Positions 1 through 9,922 of a DNA stretch of 64,000 nucleotides are shown here, piece by piece. Each line of letters opens with the position of its first letter. Position 1 is the stretch's first letter. The notes beneath the pieces are model-generated. The model was not told the origin of the DNA and did no database searches. It saw only the letters and a program-made list of their open reading frames with translations. Made by a program: the position numbers and the translations under genes. The DNA lies in assembly GCA_021373135.1 (NCBI GenBank), contig JAJFTH010000006.1:1-64000 (forward strand), given 5' to 3'. This stretch comes from Bacteroidales bacterium (lineage in GTDB: Bacteria; Bacteroidota; Bacteroidia; Bacteroidales; UBA1402).

Positions 1-94
1 GCTCAGTTGGTAGAGCACGACCTTGCCCGCCTCCGTTTTAACGGATAAAGACCTTGGCAAGGATTCAGCGGGATAGCGTTCCCGTTTTGCACCA
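1..94 (+). pseudogene. interrupted or degenerate tRNA-Gly-like sequence, 5' end cut by window
   Basis: Bases 1-27 are identical to bases 115-141 of the intact tRNA-Gly just downstream (D arm through anticodon GCC). The match then breaks and about 30 unrelated bases follow, containing a perfect TCCGTT/AACGGA hairpin (34-47). A tRNA-like 3' end with CCA (about 58-94) comes next. The T-arm region lacks the normal TTCRANY loop, reading a 5-bp stem around TAGCGT, and only six acceptor bases precede the ACCA end. This points to a non-functional, rearranged copy rather than a working tRNA. The window starts inside it, so the 5' acceptor strand is not visible. Confidence 0.5.
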
Positions 95-105
95 AAGTTG
101 ATCAT

Positions 106-181
<76 letters not shown>

Positions 182-185
182 TGTT

Positions 186-272
186 GCCCGAATGGTGAAA
201 TGGTAGACACGAAGGACTTAAAATCCTTTGGCCATAACGGCTGTGCCGGTTCGAGTCCGGCTTCGGGTACCA
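186..272 (+). tRNA. tRNA-Leu(TAA)
   Basis: Class II tRNA of 87 nt including CCA. Acceptor GCCCGAA pairs with TTCGGGT, with a terminal G-U pair. Anticodon stem AAGGA/TCCTT encloses CTTAAAA, giving anticodon TAA. A long variable arm follows, then T loop TTCGAGT and an encoded CCA at 270-272. It is the second gene of the tRNA pair. Confidence 0.97.
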
Positions 273-275
273 AAG

Positions 276-308
276 ATCCCTTTATCCAAGTGATGAAGGG
301 ATTTTTTT
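276..308 (+). terminator. intrinsic terminator of the tRNA unit
   Basis: Inverted repeat ATCCCTT (276-282) / AAGGGAT (296-302) followed directly by a run of T, just after the CCA of tRNA-Leu. Confidence 0.85.
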
Positions 309-336
309 GTTTTTACCATGTTTATAAAAAATAATG

Positions 337-344
337 TATTTTTG
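337..344 (+). promoter_or_regulatory. putative -7 box for the 445-2508 gene
   Basis: TATTTTTG matches the Bacteroidetes -7 consensus TAnnTTTG. No TTTG -33 box is seen at 19-21 bases. The leader would be about 95 nt. Confidence 0.45.
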
Positions 345-444
345 CACAGATGAGAAAAAACCGCAGCAACCACACTCCGAATTTCTCAAAACAAGGACAC
401 AGATTGATGATTGACACAAATTTTACATAAAAACACCGGATTTT

Positions 445-2508
445 ATGAAACGCTCCACCTTTTGCTTTTGTTTGCTGGGTCTCCTGACATCTCTTAAGAC
501 CATCGCCCAAACTACCGATGCATCAACCTTTGAGGCAACTTTACCACAATGGACAAACACTTCAAAAAGCGATGCGACACCGGCCGTTGCTGAAGAGCCC
601 AAAGTTCAGGACAGGAACCAATCTTTTTTACTCCGTGGACGCATTTTGGACTCAGAGACAGGAGAACCCCTATCCTATGCCACTGTCAGCGTCAATCAAT
701 TGGGTATCGGAACAGCCAGCAATCAAGACGGAGACTGGTCATTACGGATTCCCGCAACCGGAGCAAATGGTAAACTGAGTGTCTGTTTTATGGGCTATAT
801 GACCAAAAACCTCAATATCGCAGACCTTTTCGAAGTTTCAACCATCCGGCTTAATCCCTCCCATTTTGATTTAGCTGAAGTAGTCGTTGTTCCGAGAGAT
901 TTTATCGCTGAGCTGTTGGCAAAAGCATACAAGGCAATACCGGAGAATTACCCTACTAAGCCGACACTCTGTGACGGTTTCTATAGAGAAACACAACGTG
1001 TGAACGACAGCCTCTTCCTGTGTTTCGATGAAGCTGTACTCAATGTCTATAAGAACACTTACAAGAATACAAGGAATTTCGGTCAGATCCGCATTGAAAA
1101 ATCCCGTAAAAATGTATTTCCGGGAATAGACAGCATCAACGACGTCCGGTTTTACGGCGGGCCGCATTTTCCAAATGATCTCGACATCGTTTTCAGCCGC
1201 TGGGATTTCATCAAACCTTCCGAATACAAGAACTGGGTATATGAACTGGCCGGTGTGTATAAGGACAGCCTTTCCTCCGTTTACACGATATCGTTCAAGA
1301 ACCGAAAAGCACCCAATTCCAATTTTCAGGGGCGCATGTTCATAGACAGGGATAACCTGGCTTACGTGGGTTTTGAATTGAAACGTGCAGGGCTTAGCGT
1401 CTTTACACAAGAGCAAATGCAATCGGGAGTCTCCTACCTTCCCGGAAACACCAATATAAAAATCGGTTATACCGAAAAGGACGGCAAATATTTCCTGAAT
1501 TACATCACCTATAAGACGAACGGAGTAAATACTGCATCCAAAACCAGGATATATAAGGATATTGAATATGTCACCACCTCTATAAAAACAGATTCCGTCT
1601 CTCCAATACCCTTCAACCAACAATTTGATTACACCGATATCTTGTCGATTAAAGCAGATAATTATGACCAAACCTATTGGAAAGACTACAACATTCTTCA
1701 GGAAAGTAACATCATGAGCACTCAGACGAATTTGCTCTACAAGCAAGAAGCAGCCATGCAACAGCTTACCAAGGTCTACAATAAAGAATTGACGGATCAG
1801 GAAAAAACCTTGCTCTTCCTGAAACGCTTTACTTTTGACGGAGGATTTGCTTTCCTCCCCGTCAACTATAAAGGAGGAATGCACCATATCGCCTATGGTA
1901 TCGACAACGGAAACGCCGACATCTCTGTTCCCTCAAAATATTTCGGAATCTCAACCATGGACGGCATCCGTTTTGAACTGAACAAGCAGTATACCCTTTT
2001 CAGTACCATTTCTGCTGCCTTATACGGCGTTGACCAGATTCAATTTGACCTTGGAATGAGCTATAGGCTTTCCCTGTTTCCAAGCGGACGCTGGTTCTTT
2101 CTCGACCTGGGGCTTGCCGCTTCGACCGTCAATACCAAAGTGGACATCTGCAACATCACCAACACCGGTGAAAATCTTCAAATCGACGGAAAAACATTCG
2201 ATTCGGAAAAAATCAATGTAAAAGCCGGAAAATCCGGTTTCGGAGTGAAACCGGTCATTGGTCTGGCTGTCAGGATGGGGAAAAGATACGAACTGTTCAT
2301 GGATGGTTCCTACTTTTTGCCTTTCCTCTTCAAACGCGAATACCTACAATTCAAGGAAGCTGAAGGAGGCTTTTTCAGTAAAAAAAGTGCCAAGGTTGAC
2401 TGGAATGATCCGAACTTGTACTTTTATGTGAACAACATGAAAATTACTACCCCACGCTTTGACGTTGAGCCCTATCAGTTCCGCATCGGCATCCGTTCCG
2501 GTTTTTAA
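445..2508 (+). CDS. surface protein with CarboxypepD_reg-like domain (DUF5686-like)
   Basis: A 687-residue exported protein. Residues 1-22 form a signal peptide ending near TIAQ. Residues about 61-145 form a carboxypeptidase regulatory-like beta-sandwich (FLLRGRILDSETGEPLSYATV), the domain that usually starts Bacteroidetes outer-membrane proteins. The long remainder resembles DUF5686-type proteins and is rich in alternating beta-like segments near the C terminus, ending in RIGIRSGF, compatible with an outer-membrane barrel. No TonB plug motif was recognised, so it is not called a SusC transporter. It converges on the PgpH gene with only 2 bases between stop codons. Substrate and role are unknown. 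Confidence 0.75.
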   Translation: MKRSTFCFCLLGLLTSLKTIAQTTDASTFEATLPQWTNTSKSDATPAVAEEPKVQDRNQSFLLRGRILDSETGEPLSYATVSVNQLGIGTASNQDGDWSLRIPATGANGKLSVCFMGYMTKNLNIADLFEVSTIRLNPSHFDLAEVVVVPRDFIAELLAKAYKAIPENYPTKPTLCDGFYRETQRVNDSLFLCFDEAVLNVYKNTYKNTRNFGQIRIEKSRKNVFPGIDSINDVRFYGGPHFPNDLDIVFSRWDFIKPSEYKNWVYELAGVYKDSLSSVYTISFKNRKAPNSNFQGRMFIDRDNLAYVGFELKRAGLSVFTQEQMQSGVSYLPGNTNIKIGYTEKDGKYFLNYITYKTNGVNTASKTRIYKDIEYVTTSIKTDSVSPIPFNQQFDYTDILSIKADNYDQTYWKDYNILQESNIMSTQTNLLYKQEAAMQQLTKVYNKELTDQEKTLLFLKRFTFDGGFAFLPVNYKGGMHHIAYGIDNGNADISVPSKYFGISTMDGIRFELNKQYTLFSTISAALYGVDQIQFDLGMSYRLSLFPSGRWFFLDLGLAASTVNTKVDICNITNTGENLQIDGKTFDSEKINVKAGKSGFGVKPVIGLAVRMGKRYELFMDGSYFLPFLFKREYLQFKEAEGGFFSKKSAKVDWNDPNLYFYVNNMKITTPRFDVEPYQFRIGIRSGF

Positions 2509-2510
2509 GC

Positions 2511-4577
2511 TTAATCACTGACAAGGGGAGGATTGATTGCGGGCATTTCCGGATAAGCTATCCTGGTATGATAAATGGTCTGCAATTTCGACTTGAAGAC
2601 CGCTTTGATCTTTTCCAGATCCCTGAAGGTAATCGGGACATTTTTGAATGCACCTTCCTGAAACTGCATATTGATGATGCGTTCCACCAGCAGGGATATT
2701 TCAGCCTCGGAATATTCCTTGAGGCTACGCGATGAAGCCTCCAAAGCATCTGCCATCATCAGTATGGCTGTTTCTTTCGATGCCGGATTGGAGCCTTTAT
2801 AGAAAAAAACCTCAGGAACAGGTTCATCGGGATGCTCTTTCATAAAGTTGCTATAAAAGAAACGGACCGGGCCATTCCCATGATGCGACCGAATACAATC
2901 GCGTATCACTAAAGGCAGGCCATGCTTATGGGCCAGTTTCAAGCCTTCAGAGACATGGCTGATAATGATCTTGGCACTTTCTTCCGGTGTCAGTTCATCA
3001 TGGGGATTTACACCGGATTGATTCTCAGTAAAGTAAATGGGATTGCTCATTTTACCGATATCATGGTATAAAGCTCCTGTACGCACCAACTGTACATTTG
3101 CATTGATCTCTTGAGCCGCAGCCGTTGCCAGGTTCGAAACTTGCATGGAATGCTGAAAACTTCCAGGACAAGTTTCAGAAAATTCCCGCAACAGCGGATT
3201 ATTGATGTTGGAAAGTTCCACCAATGTCACATTGGACGTATATCCGAACATCCATTCAAAAAGGTAAATCAACAGATAAGAAGTCAACATAAATCCACCG
3301 TTGATCAGGAAATAAGCAAAAATATGCCAGTCAATCCGGTTCATGAAACCTTCCTGAATGAGGGATATGCCAAGATACATGACACAATAGGTGACGACCA
3401 CCAGAATGGAACAAAGAATCAATTGAGAACGTTGAGTAAGGTCTTTCAGAGAATAGACCGAAGTCATACCTGCTGCAATCTGTATCAGCAGAAATTCATA
3501 GGGATACGCTACAATGGTTGAAGAAATCAAGACCGTGATGATATGGGCAAACAACGCTGTTCGTGAATCGAAGAACGTCCTGATCATGATGGGCAAAATC
3601 GCATAAGGGATCATATAAACATGCAAATACCCGGTATGGACTACCAAAGAGGTAAACAAGACCAAACCTGTAATCATGATCAAAATAAAAACGACATTCG
3701 CTTTCCGTTCGTACGTGGTTGGCCTGAAAAACCACAAAAACAGGAATTGCAAGACAAAAAGCCCGACAACCAGAACAATCTGACCTATCAGAACCCCGTT
3801 GGTACCCGAAGCGGCTGATCTTTCTTCCGCTACTTTTTTCATGGAGCACAATACCTTGTAAGTATCGGCAGAAATGATTTCACCCCTGTCAATGATGCGT
3901 TCCCCGCGCTGAACAAGTCCGGAAGTATGTGACACCCGCTTTAAAAATTCCTCCCTGGCTCTGTCTGTAGCCATTTCATCAGGCTTTAGATTTTCAACGA
4001 TATATTTATTGAGTTTACAAGTCTTCAGGACACCAGCATGAATTCCCGGAGGAAGATTCTGGAACAAAGCCTCATAAGCCCCTTTAGTCGTAAAAAGCGT
4101 ATTCAAGTCCCAGGATTTTACGACCCGATCCTGAATAATTAAGACTGACGAAATTGAATCAGCCTGGTATTTTTCCATATTGGTGGTTGAAATAATACCT
4201 ACTTTATAGATGGTTTCGAGCTGTTTGTCAATATACCTCAGGTATTGCTGTGGGACGGTAATCCTCAGATAAGAATAGAAATCAGATCGCAAATTGTTTT
4301 TAGCTGTTTTTACGACAGAGGCATCAAGGCTCAAGTAGGGCTGAAAACCTGCCATGACACTGTCTGTTTCATGTTCGATTTCCTTATCGGTCTTGAAAAT
4401 CTGAAAATCATAAGGAGCTGTCATTAAACCATAACGCCAAGGCTTGCCTTCCTGAAATGAATATCTAAAACGACCTTCCCGTGGAAATGATTGAAGAATC
4501 AGAACTGCAGAGATGACAAAAAAAACAATTTTAATAAGGTTTTGCGATAAATTCTCCTTGAAATTTTTCCGCTTCAT
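2511..4577 (-). CDS. 7TMR-HD membrane phosphohydrolase, PgpH-type
   Basis: A 688-residue membrane HD-domain protein. An N-terminal membrane anchor (about 14-31) is followed by an extracytoplasmic 7TMR-HDED sensor region (about 50-270), a cluster of about seven membrane helices (about 270-460) and a cytoplasmic HD domain with the HDIGKM signature at about 505-510. In Firmicutes this architecture (PgpH) hydrolyses cyclic di-AMP. That activity is the best guess here but was not tested, and Bacteroidetes do carry c-di-AMP cyclases. The metal ligands His505 and Asp506 are present, and further His residues (SHVSEG, RSHHG) fit the HD fold. It is divergent from gltX. Confidence 0.85.
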   Translation of the reverse strand: MKRKNFKENLSQNLIKIVFFVISAVLILQSFPREGRFRYSFQEGKPWRYGLMTAPYDFQIFKTDKEIEHETDSVMAGFQPYLSLDASVVKTAKNNLRSDFYSYLRITVPQQYLRYIDKQLETIYKVGIISTTNMEKYQADSISSVLIIQDRVVKSWDLNTLFTTKGAYEALFQNLPPGIHAGVLKTCKLNKYIVENLKPDEMATDRAREEFLKRVSHTSGLVQRGERIIDRGEIISADTYKVLCSMKKVAEERSAASGTNGVLIGQIVLVVGLFVLQFLFLWFFRPTTYERKANVVFILIMITGLVLFTSLVVHTGYLHVYMIPYAILPIMIRTFFDSRTALFAHIITVLISSTIVAYPYEFLLIQIAAGMTSVYSLKDLTQRSQLILCSILVVVTYCVMYLGISLIQEGFMNRIDWHIFAYFLINGGFMLTSYLLIYLFEWMFGYTSNVTLVELSNINNPLLREFSETCPGSFQHSMQVSNLATAAAQEINANVQLVRTGALYHDIGKMSNPIYFTENQSGVNPHDELTPEESAKIIISHVSEGLKLAHKHGLPLVIRDCIRSHHGNGPVRFFYSNFMKEHPDEPVPEVFFYKGSNPASKETAILMMADALEASSRSLKEYSEAEISLLVERIINMQFQEGAFKNVPITFRDLEKIKAVFKSKLQTIYHTRIAYPEMPAINPPLVSD

Positions 4578-4698
4578 AAATATTCAGGTATTGAAAATGA
4601 ACCTATCAAAACACAAGAAAAGCATTGATATTCCGTTCTAAAAGTACAAAAAAATCAAACACGACCCGATAAGTCTTAAAATTTATTGAAAAATAGCG

Positions 4699-4706
4699 TA
4701 CTTTTG
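4699..4706 (+). promoter_or_regulatory. -7 box of gltX
   Basis: TACTTTTG fits TAnnTTTG and lies 28 bases before the ATG at 4734. It decides the gltX start: an in-frame ATG at 4686 would lie upstream of the inferred transcription start. Confidence 0.6.
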
Positions 4707-4733
4707 CAAGCTTGTACATATAAATCTATCATT

Positions 4734-6305
4734 ATGTCCCAACAAAAACGCATTCGGGTGCGCTTTGCACCCAGTCCTACAGGTCCATTACATATTGGCG
4801 GAGTCAGAACTGCCTTATACAACTATTTGTTTGCAAAAAAATTGAACGGAGACTTTATATTGCGTATCGAAGATACAGACTCAAACCGTTTTGTTCCTGG
4901 TGCTGAAAACTATATCATTGATGCACTCAACTGGTTAGGTATAAAATTTAATGAAGGTGTTGGTATTGGAGGTCATTTCGCACCATATCGTCAATCAGAA
5001 AGAAAAGAAATTTATAAAAAATACGTAGACCAGCTATTGACCGCAGAAAAAGCATATATAGCCTTCGACACACCGGAAGAACTGGATGAAAAGCGTAAGG
5101 AAATCAACAATTTCCAATATGACGCATCAACCCGCCTTCAAATGAGAAATTCGCTGACACTTTCTCCGGACGAAATCACAAAAAGTATTGCAGCCGGAGA
5201 AAACTACGTGGTCCGTTTCAAGATTGAATCGGGAGAAGACGTTCTGGTGAATGATATGATTCGCGGTGAAGTCCGTATCAATTCTTCCGTTCTGGACGAT
5301 AAAGTGCTTTATAAATCTGCCGATCAACTACCGACCTACCATCTTGCCAACATCGTAGATGACCACTTGATGGAAATTTCTCATGTGATCCGCGGAGAAG
5401 AATGGTTACCATCCGCACCATTGCACGTATTGCTTTACCGCGCTTTTGGCTGGGAAGACAGTATGCCGGCTTTTGCGCACTTACCTTTACTGCTAAAACC
5501 TGACGGAAAAGGTAAATTGAGCAAACGCGACGGCGACAGGTTGGGTTTTCCTGTTTTCCCCTGTGACTGGATTGATCCGAACTCAGGAGACAGAAGTTCA
5601 GGGTATCGGGAAGCAGGCTATTTTCCCGAAGCTGTGGTAAATTTCCTCGCTTTGCTTGGATGGCACCCCGGGACCGATCAGGAAATATTCTCCATGGATG
5701 AATTGGTAGAGCTCTTTTCCATAGAACGTTGCAGCAAGAGCGGTGCCAAGTTTGATTTTGAAAAAGGGAAATGGTTCAACCACCAATACATGCAGCTGAA
5801 ACCGGAAAGCGAACTGACAGACCTGTTTATTCATGAATTGAAAGAAAAAGGCATTTGCACTGAAAACAAGATGATATTGCCTGACTTTAGCGGCAAAAAA
5901 GCGTGCGTGTCCAAAGAATATCTTTCCAAGGTTATCTCATTGATCAAAGAAAGGGCTAATTTCATCAATGAATTGTGGGATCAAAGCCATTTCTTCTTTG
6001 AGCGCCCGGAAACTTACAATGAAAAAAGCGTCCAGAAATACTGGAAAGAAAATACTTCCGTTCTCATGTCCGAATTGATTGATATTTTAGAGGGTATTTC
6101 AGATTATAATGATGGTGTCCGTATGGAAGAAACAGTCGTTAAATGGATTACTGAGAAAGAATATAAAATGGGAGCTGTAATGAATGCATTCCGTGTATCT
6201 TTGGTTGGCGAAGCCAAAGGACCACATATCTTCGACATTGTTGTCTTATTAGGAAAAGAAGAAACCATTTTCCGTGTCAAAAACGCCGTCAAGGCTTTAA
6301 AGTAA
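4734..6305 (+). CDS. gltX: glutamate--tRNA ligase
   Basis: Class I aminoacyl-tRNA synthetase of 523 residues that charges tRNA-Glu. The HIGH-type motif [11 protein letters not shown] is at residues 13-23 and the KMSKS-type motif reads KLSKR at about 261-265. An all-helical anticodon-binding C-terminal region follows. The start at 4734 ([15 protein letters not shown]) was chosen over 4686 because of the promoter and because family members begin a few residues before [10 protein letters not shown]. It is followed by waaA after 21 bases, a likely operon. Confidence 0.97.
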   Translation: MSQQKRIRVRFAPSPTGPLHIGGVRTALYNYLFAKKLNGDFILRIEDTDSNRFVPGAENYIIDALNWLGIKFNEGVGIGGHFAPYRQSERKEIYKKYVDQLLTAEKAYIAFDTPEELDEKRKEINNFQYDASTRLQMRNSLTLSPDEITKSIAAGENYVVRFKIESGEDVLVNDMIRGEVRINSSVLDDKVLYKSADQLPTYHLANIVDDHLMEISHVIRGEEWLPSAPLHVLLYRAFGWEDSMPAFAHLPLLLKPDGKGKLSKRDGDRLGFPVFPCDWIDPNSGDRSSGYREAGYFPEAVVNFLALLGWHPGTDQEIFSMDELVELFSIERCSKSGAKFDFEKGKWFNHQYMQLKPESELTDLFIHELKEKGICTENKMILPDFSGKKACVSKEYLSKVISLIKERANFINELWDQSHFFFERPETYNEKSVQKYWKENTSVLMSELIDILEGISDYNDGVRMEETVVKWITEKEYKMGAVMNAFRVSLVGEAKGPHIFDIVVLLGKEETIFRVKNAVKALK

Positions 6306-6326
6306 AAATAAAAAACTTTCTACAGA

Positions 6327-7562
6327 ATGTACCAAATTGGCATATTGATTTATATTACCCTTTTTCGTTTCATTGCTTTATTTCATAAGAAAGCCGGCAA
6401 AATGGTAAAAGGGCATCAGGAAACCTGGACTATTTTGCACGAAAAAATGGACCAAAACAAAGAATGGTTGTGGTTCCACGCTTCTTCTCTCGGAGAATTT
6501 GAGCAAGGTCGGCCAATCATTGAAAACATACGGGCAAACCATCCCGAATACGGTATTATTGTCACGTTCTATTCTCCATCCGGATATGAGGTACGTAAAA
6601 ATTACGGCGGGGCCGACATCATTTGCTATCTGCCTTTTGATACATTACTGAATGTTGTCAGATTCCTGGATATGGTGAAACCCAAAATGGCCTTTTTCAT
6701 TAAATATGAATTTTGGCCCAATTACCTGATTCAGCTAAAAAGGTTGAATATTCCCACCTATCTGATTTCCGGAATTTTCCGTCCGGAACAGGCATTCTTT
6801 AAGAAATACACAGCACCATATCGTTCCCTGCTCAAAAATTTCACCCATTTCTTCGTTCAGGATCAGAAATCTGTCGATTTATTAAAATCCATCGGCTATT
6901 CAGACAATGTCAGCATATCAGGAGACACTCGCTTTGATCGTGTCCTTGATATCAAGAAAAATGCCAAGATTCTGGACATTGCCATCGCTTTCTCACAAGA
7001 TAGCGCGAACTCATCCAAAAAGATATTGGTTGCAGGGAGTTCCTGGCCAAAGGACGAAACACTTTTCATCCCGTATTTCAACGAGCATCCGGAACTCAAT
7101 ATGATCATTGCCCCTCATGAAATTCATGAAGACCATATACAGGCCATTGAGGCACAATTAACCAGACCTTTCCAACGTTATACCAAGACATCCCCCGAAG
7201 AAGTATCCAAATGTGATTGTCTGATCATAGATTGCTTCAGTTTGCTATCCTCCATTTATCAATACGGCGATATTGCCTATATTGGAGGTGGCTTCGGAAC
7301 AGGCATCCATAACACTTTAGAGGCAGCAGTCTATAGCATACCAGTCTTGTTCGGACCGAATTTCAAAAAATTCATCGAGGCAGAAGAACTGATAGCATGT
7401 GGAGGCGGTTTTAGTTTCGACTCAAAAGAGTCGCTGGAAACGCTTCTTGATAAGTTCCTGATCAATGATGAGGACAGGAAGGAAGCCGGAAAAATGGCCG
7501 GTGAAATGGTAAGAATCGGAAGTGGTGGAACAGTCAGGATCCTTCAAACGATCAATTTATAA
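6327..7562 (+). CDS. waaA: 3-deoxy-D-manno-octulosonic acid transferase
   Basis: GT30 family enzyme of 411 residues that transfers Kdo from CMP-Kdo to lipid A precursor at the inner membrane. An N-terminal hydrophobic anchor is followed by HASSLGEFEQG (51-61), holding the catalytic Glu of the family. The C-terminal nucleotide-binding half has AYIGGGFGTGIHNTLEAA and PVLFGPNF. It sits between gltX and a flippase, at the start of the surface-glycan province. Confidence 0.95.
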   Translation: MYQIGILIYITLFRFIALFHKKAGKMVKGHQETWTILHEKMDQNKEWLWFHASSLGEFEQGRPIIENIRANHPEYGIIVTFYSPSGYEVRKNYGGADIICYLPFDTLLNVVRFLDMVKPKMAFFIKYEFWPNYLIQLKRLNIPTYLISGIFRPEQAFFKKYTAPYRSLLKNFTHFFVQDQKSVDLLKSIGYSDNVSISGDTRFDRVLDIKKNAKILDIAIAFSQDSANSSKKILVAGSSWPKDETLFIPYFNEHPELNMIIAPHEIHEDHIQAIEAQLTRPFQRYTKTSPEEVSKCDCLIIDCFSLLSSIYQYGDIAYIGGGFGTGIHNTLEAAVYSIPVLFGPNFKKFIEAEELIACGGGFSFDSKESLETLLDKFLINDEDRKEAGKMAGEMVRIGSGGTVRILQTINL

Positions 7563-7589
7563 GAATCTCAACAAGGATTCACCCATGAA

Positions 7590-9032
7590 ATGGAAAAAAC
7601 GCTGAAAGAGAAAACGACCTCTGCCTTAATTTGGAGTTTCATCGACAAATTCGGGCAACAGATTATTTACATAATAACTGGAATCGTTTTGGGGCGTATA
7701 CTTTCACCAACAGACTATGGTCTGCTTGGATATTTACTGTTTTTTCTTGCCATATCTACAGTACTTATTGGCAGCGGATACAATAGAGCTTTGCTCAATA
7801 AATCTGAAATCAGACAAGAAGAACTCAACGCACTACTCTATTATTGTGTAGGAATGGGGTTGGTCATCTATCTTATCCTTTTCTTCTGCGCACCGCTGAT
7901 CAGCCAGTTTTACAACAAACCTTCACTCACCCTTTATTCGAGGGTCATTTTTCTAACCATCATCTTTAATTCGGTGATGATCATTCCTGCTGCCACGCTT
8001 ACAAAAAGGATGGATCTGAACGGATTGGCAAAAGCAAACATTCTCTCCTTGTTACCAGCGAGTATCCTGGCTGTTATAGCTGCAATCATGGGTTACGGTG
8101 TTTGGGCATTGATCATCCAGAACGTTGCATTTGCAGCTTTGAAAGCCTTATTCTATATATATTACTGCAAATGGGAACCAACGAAATTTTGTGACTTCAA
8201 AATACTAAAGGAACTTTATTCATTCAGCAGCAGAGTCCTTTTAATCAACTTGATTACAGCTACATTCAACAATGTCTATTACCTGCTGATTGGGCGCTTT
8301 TATCCAACCTCACAACTTGGATTTTACACACAAGCAAATAAATATCAGGATATTCCAACATCATTGATCAGGGAAACTTTCCGCTCGGTTTCCATGTCTT
8401 TGCTCTCTGAAGTCAGCCAGGATAAAGAGAGGCTAAAACGAATATTAAGCAAGATGATTAAAACAGTCGCTTTTGTAGGTTTTCCAGTCATGTTTGGATT
8501 TATTCTGATTGCAAAACCACTTTTCATTGTATTGATTACAAATAAATGGCTACCCTCCGTTCCCCTTTTTCAGATTCTTTGTATAGCCGGAATTTGCGTC
8601 ATATTCACTTCTGTAATTGAGGAATCCATTTTATCTAAAGGTAAATCGGGGAATCTACTTACACTGGAAATTATCAAAAGGTCTATTTTTATTGTCCTGA
8701 TACTGTTCACGCTTAAACATGGTCTTCAAGCACTTGCAATAGGTTGGGCAATCTCCTGGTTCATCTCACTCATCCTTTCAATTATTCTTTCTAAAAGGAT
8801 TGTAGGATACTCTCTCTTTCATTTTATCAAGGATTGCTTCCCCTATTTCGCCATTTCATCGGTATTATGTGGCATTGCATACCTGATTACCCTGCCCATA
8901 CAGAACAATTTCCTCTACATTGGCGTGTGCATCATTTTTGTCGGTTCGCTCTATCTGCTGGCCTGTAAAATATTCAAGCTGGATGCTGCGATGGATGTCA
9001 TTCTTTCGCTGTTGAAAAAGATAAAAAAATAG
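7590..9032 (+). CDS. polysaccharide flippase, MOP superfamily (WzxC-like)
   Basis: A 480-residue polytopic protein with about 12-14 hydrophobic segments and the N-terminal signature of Polysacc_synt/WzxC flippases (ALIWSFIDKFGQQ, GRILSPTDYGLLGY). These proteins move undecaprenyl-linked oligosaccharides across the inner membrane. It lies 27 bases after waaA on the same strand, and the nonulosonic-acid operon converges on it. The simplest reading is that it exports the glycan whose sugars are made by the neighbouring operons. Confidence 0.88.
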   Translation: MEKTLKEKTTSALIWSFIDKFGQQIIYIITGIVLGRILSPTDYGLLGYLLFFLAISTVLIGSGYNRALLNKSEIRQEELNALLYYCVGMGLVIYLILFFCAPLISQFYNKPSLTLYSRVIFLTIIFNSVMIIPAATLTKRMDLNGLAKANILSLLPASILAVIAAIMGYGVWALIIQNVAFAALKALFYIYYCKWEPTKFCDFKILKELYSFSSRVLLINLITATFNNVYYLLIGRFYPTSQLGFYTQANKYQDIPTSLIRETFRSVSMSLLSEVSQDKERLKRILSKMIKTVAFVGFPVMFGFILIAKPLFIVLITNKWLPSVPLFQILCIAGICVIFTSVIEESILSKGKSGNLLTLEIIKRSIFIVLILFTLKHGLQALAIGWAISWFISLILSIILSKRIVGYSLFHFIKDCFPYFAISSVLCGIAYLITLPIQNNFLYIGVCIIFVGSLYLLACKIFKLDAAMDVILSLLKKIKK

Positions 9033-9050
9033 ATCCTTTTTCTATCTATT
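9022..9050 (-). terminator. terminator between the flippase and the leg operon
   Basis: AATAGAT (9028-9034) pairs with ATCTATT (9044-9050). Read on the minus strand the second arm is followed by a run of T, so it would end the leg operon. The stem is AT-rich and overlaps both gene ends. Confidence 0.5.
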
Positions 9051-9909
9051 CGCGAACAAATGCATCAATCCAGGTAATGCTGCTCTTATTCACAATCCGA
9101 CAGTTATACAGATGTGAAAATGCTTCCAGTACATGGTAGATTTTTAAGGCTCTGGCCAATATGGTGAACATTTCATGAACTTTAATGGGTTCCCCAAACT
9201 TGTTACGATGAGCCATCATTTTAGGATTCCCTTCATAGAAGTGTTTGTCCTTTATATACAGGACGTTGTCTCTACCCAAAATCAAATCTTCATGCCAAGA
9301 ATGGTCTGCACCCCAGATTACAATCTCTTTGGGAGACATCTTGATGCAAAAAAAAATGGCTGCAATAAGAACATTTCGGAATGGCGGTGTTGCCAAATCG
9401 TGTTTATAGAAAAGTCTGTTCAAACTTTCACTTCCGTCATAGACAGGAACCACCCTGATAAAATCCAGCACGATATTCTTGTTTTCCATCAATCGTTTTA
9501 CAAATGGGCTTTTTCTGGCAGTATGTGAAAGCAGCAGATGTAAAGGCCATTGCGTCTTTAAGATAAGCGCATCAGAAATGGATTTCTGAAGTCCTTTTAT
9601 CCTTTCATCGGTCGTTTCAGTAAAGAAAGCAGGATCAACCAGAATATAATACTGAGGTTTTAGTTTCTCAAAATAATCGGTACAGGCAAAAGAATTAACC
9701 ACCATGATGGAGTCGGATTCAGATAAATCAGAAAGAAGAGCAGGGTAATCATCCTTCAATGACGGACCGTTTCCAAGTACATGGATACGCCCATTAATCC
9801 TGATTCCCATTTTCCGGACACAAAAAAGGCCGGGCAAATGAAGAATCACAACCAAGATGTTGACAAGTGACTTGAAAAAAATTGTTACAAGATTGAATAT
9901 TCTGGTCAT
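9046..9909 (-). CDS. DUF115/GT42-like protein, putative nonulosonic-acid transferase
   Basis: A 287-residue protein with an N-terminal hydrophobic stretch (about 8-30) and then HVLGNGPSL (43-51). The GNGPSL loop is shared by DUF115/MptE-like proteins, by flagellin nonulosonic-acid (Maf-type) transferases and by GT42 sialyltransferases such as Campylobacter CstII. Further fitting segments are YYILVDPAFF and IVIWGADHSWHED, where family members carry a similar G-D turn. It is the last gene of the leg operon, 13 bases after legF, which makes CMP-activated sugar. It could therefore use that donor. Function is inferred from motif and context only; alternatives are a non-enzymatic DUF115 protein or another type of transferase. 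Confidence 0.6.
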   Translation of the reverse strand: MTRIFNLVTIFFKSLVNILVVILHLPGLFCVRKMGIRINGRIHVLGNGPSLKDDYPALLSDLSESDSIMVVNSFACTDYFEKLKPQYYILVDPAFFTETTDERIKGLQKSISDALILKTQWPLHLLLSHTARKSPFVKRLMENKNIVLDFIRVVPVYDGSESLNRLFYKHDLATPPFRNVLIAAIFFCIKMSPKEIVIWGADHSWHEDLILGRDNVLYIKDKHFYEGNPKMMAHRNKFGEPIKVHEMFTILARALKIYHVLEAFSHLYNCRIVNKSSITWIDAFVRE

Positions 9910-9922
9910 AATTGATATATTC

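Noticed and set aside
871..1887. 338-codon minus-strand ORF
   Set aside because: It is antisense to the exported CarboxypepD_reg-like protein, whose frame has a signal peptide and a domain; the antisense product has no recognisable motif.
445..2508. SusC/TonB-dependent transporter call
   Set aside because: The regulatory-like domain is present but there is no plug domain motif and the protein is too short for a full TonB-dependent barrel.
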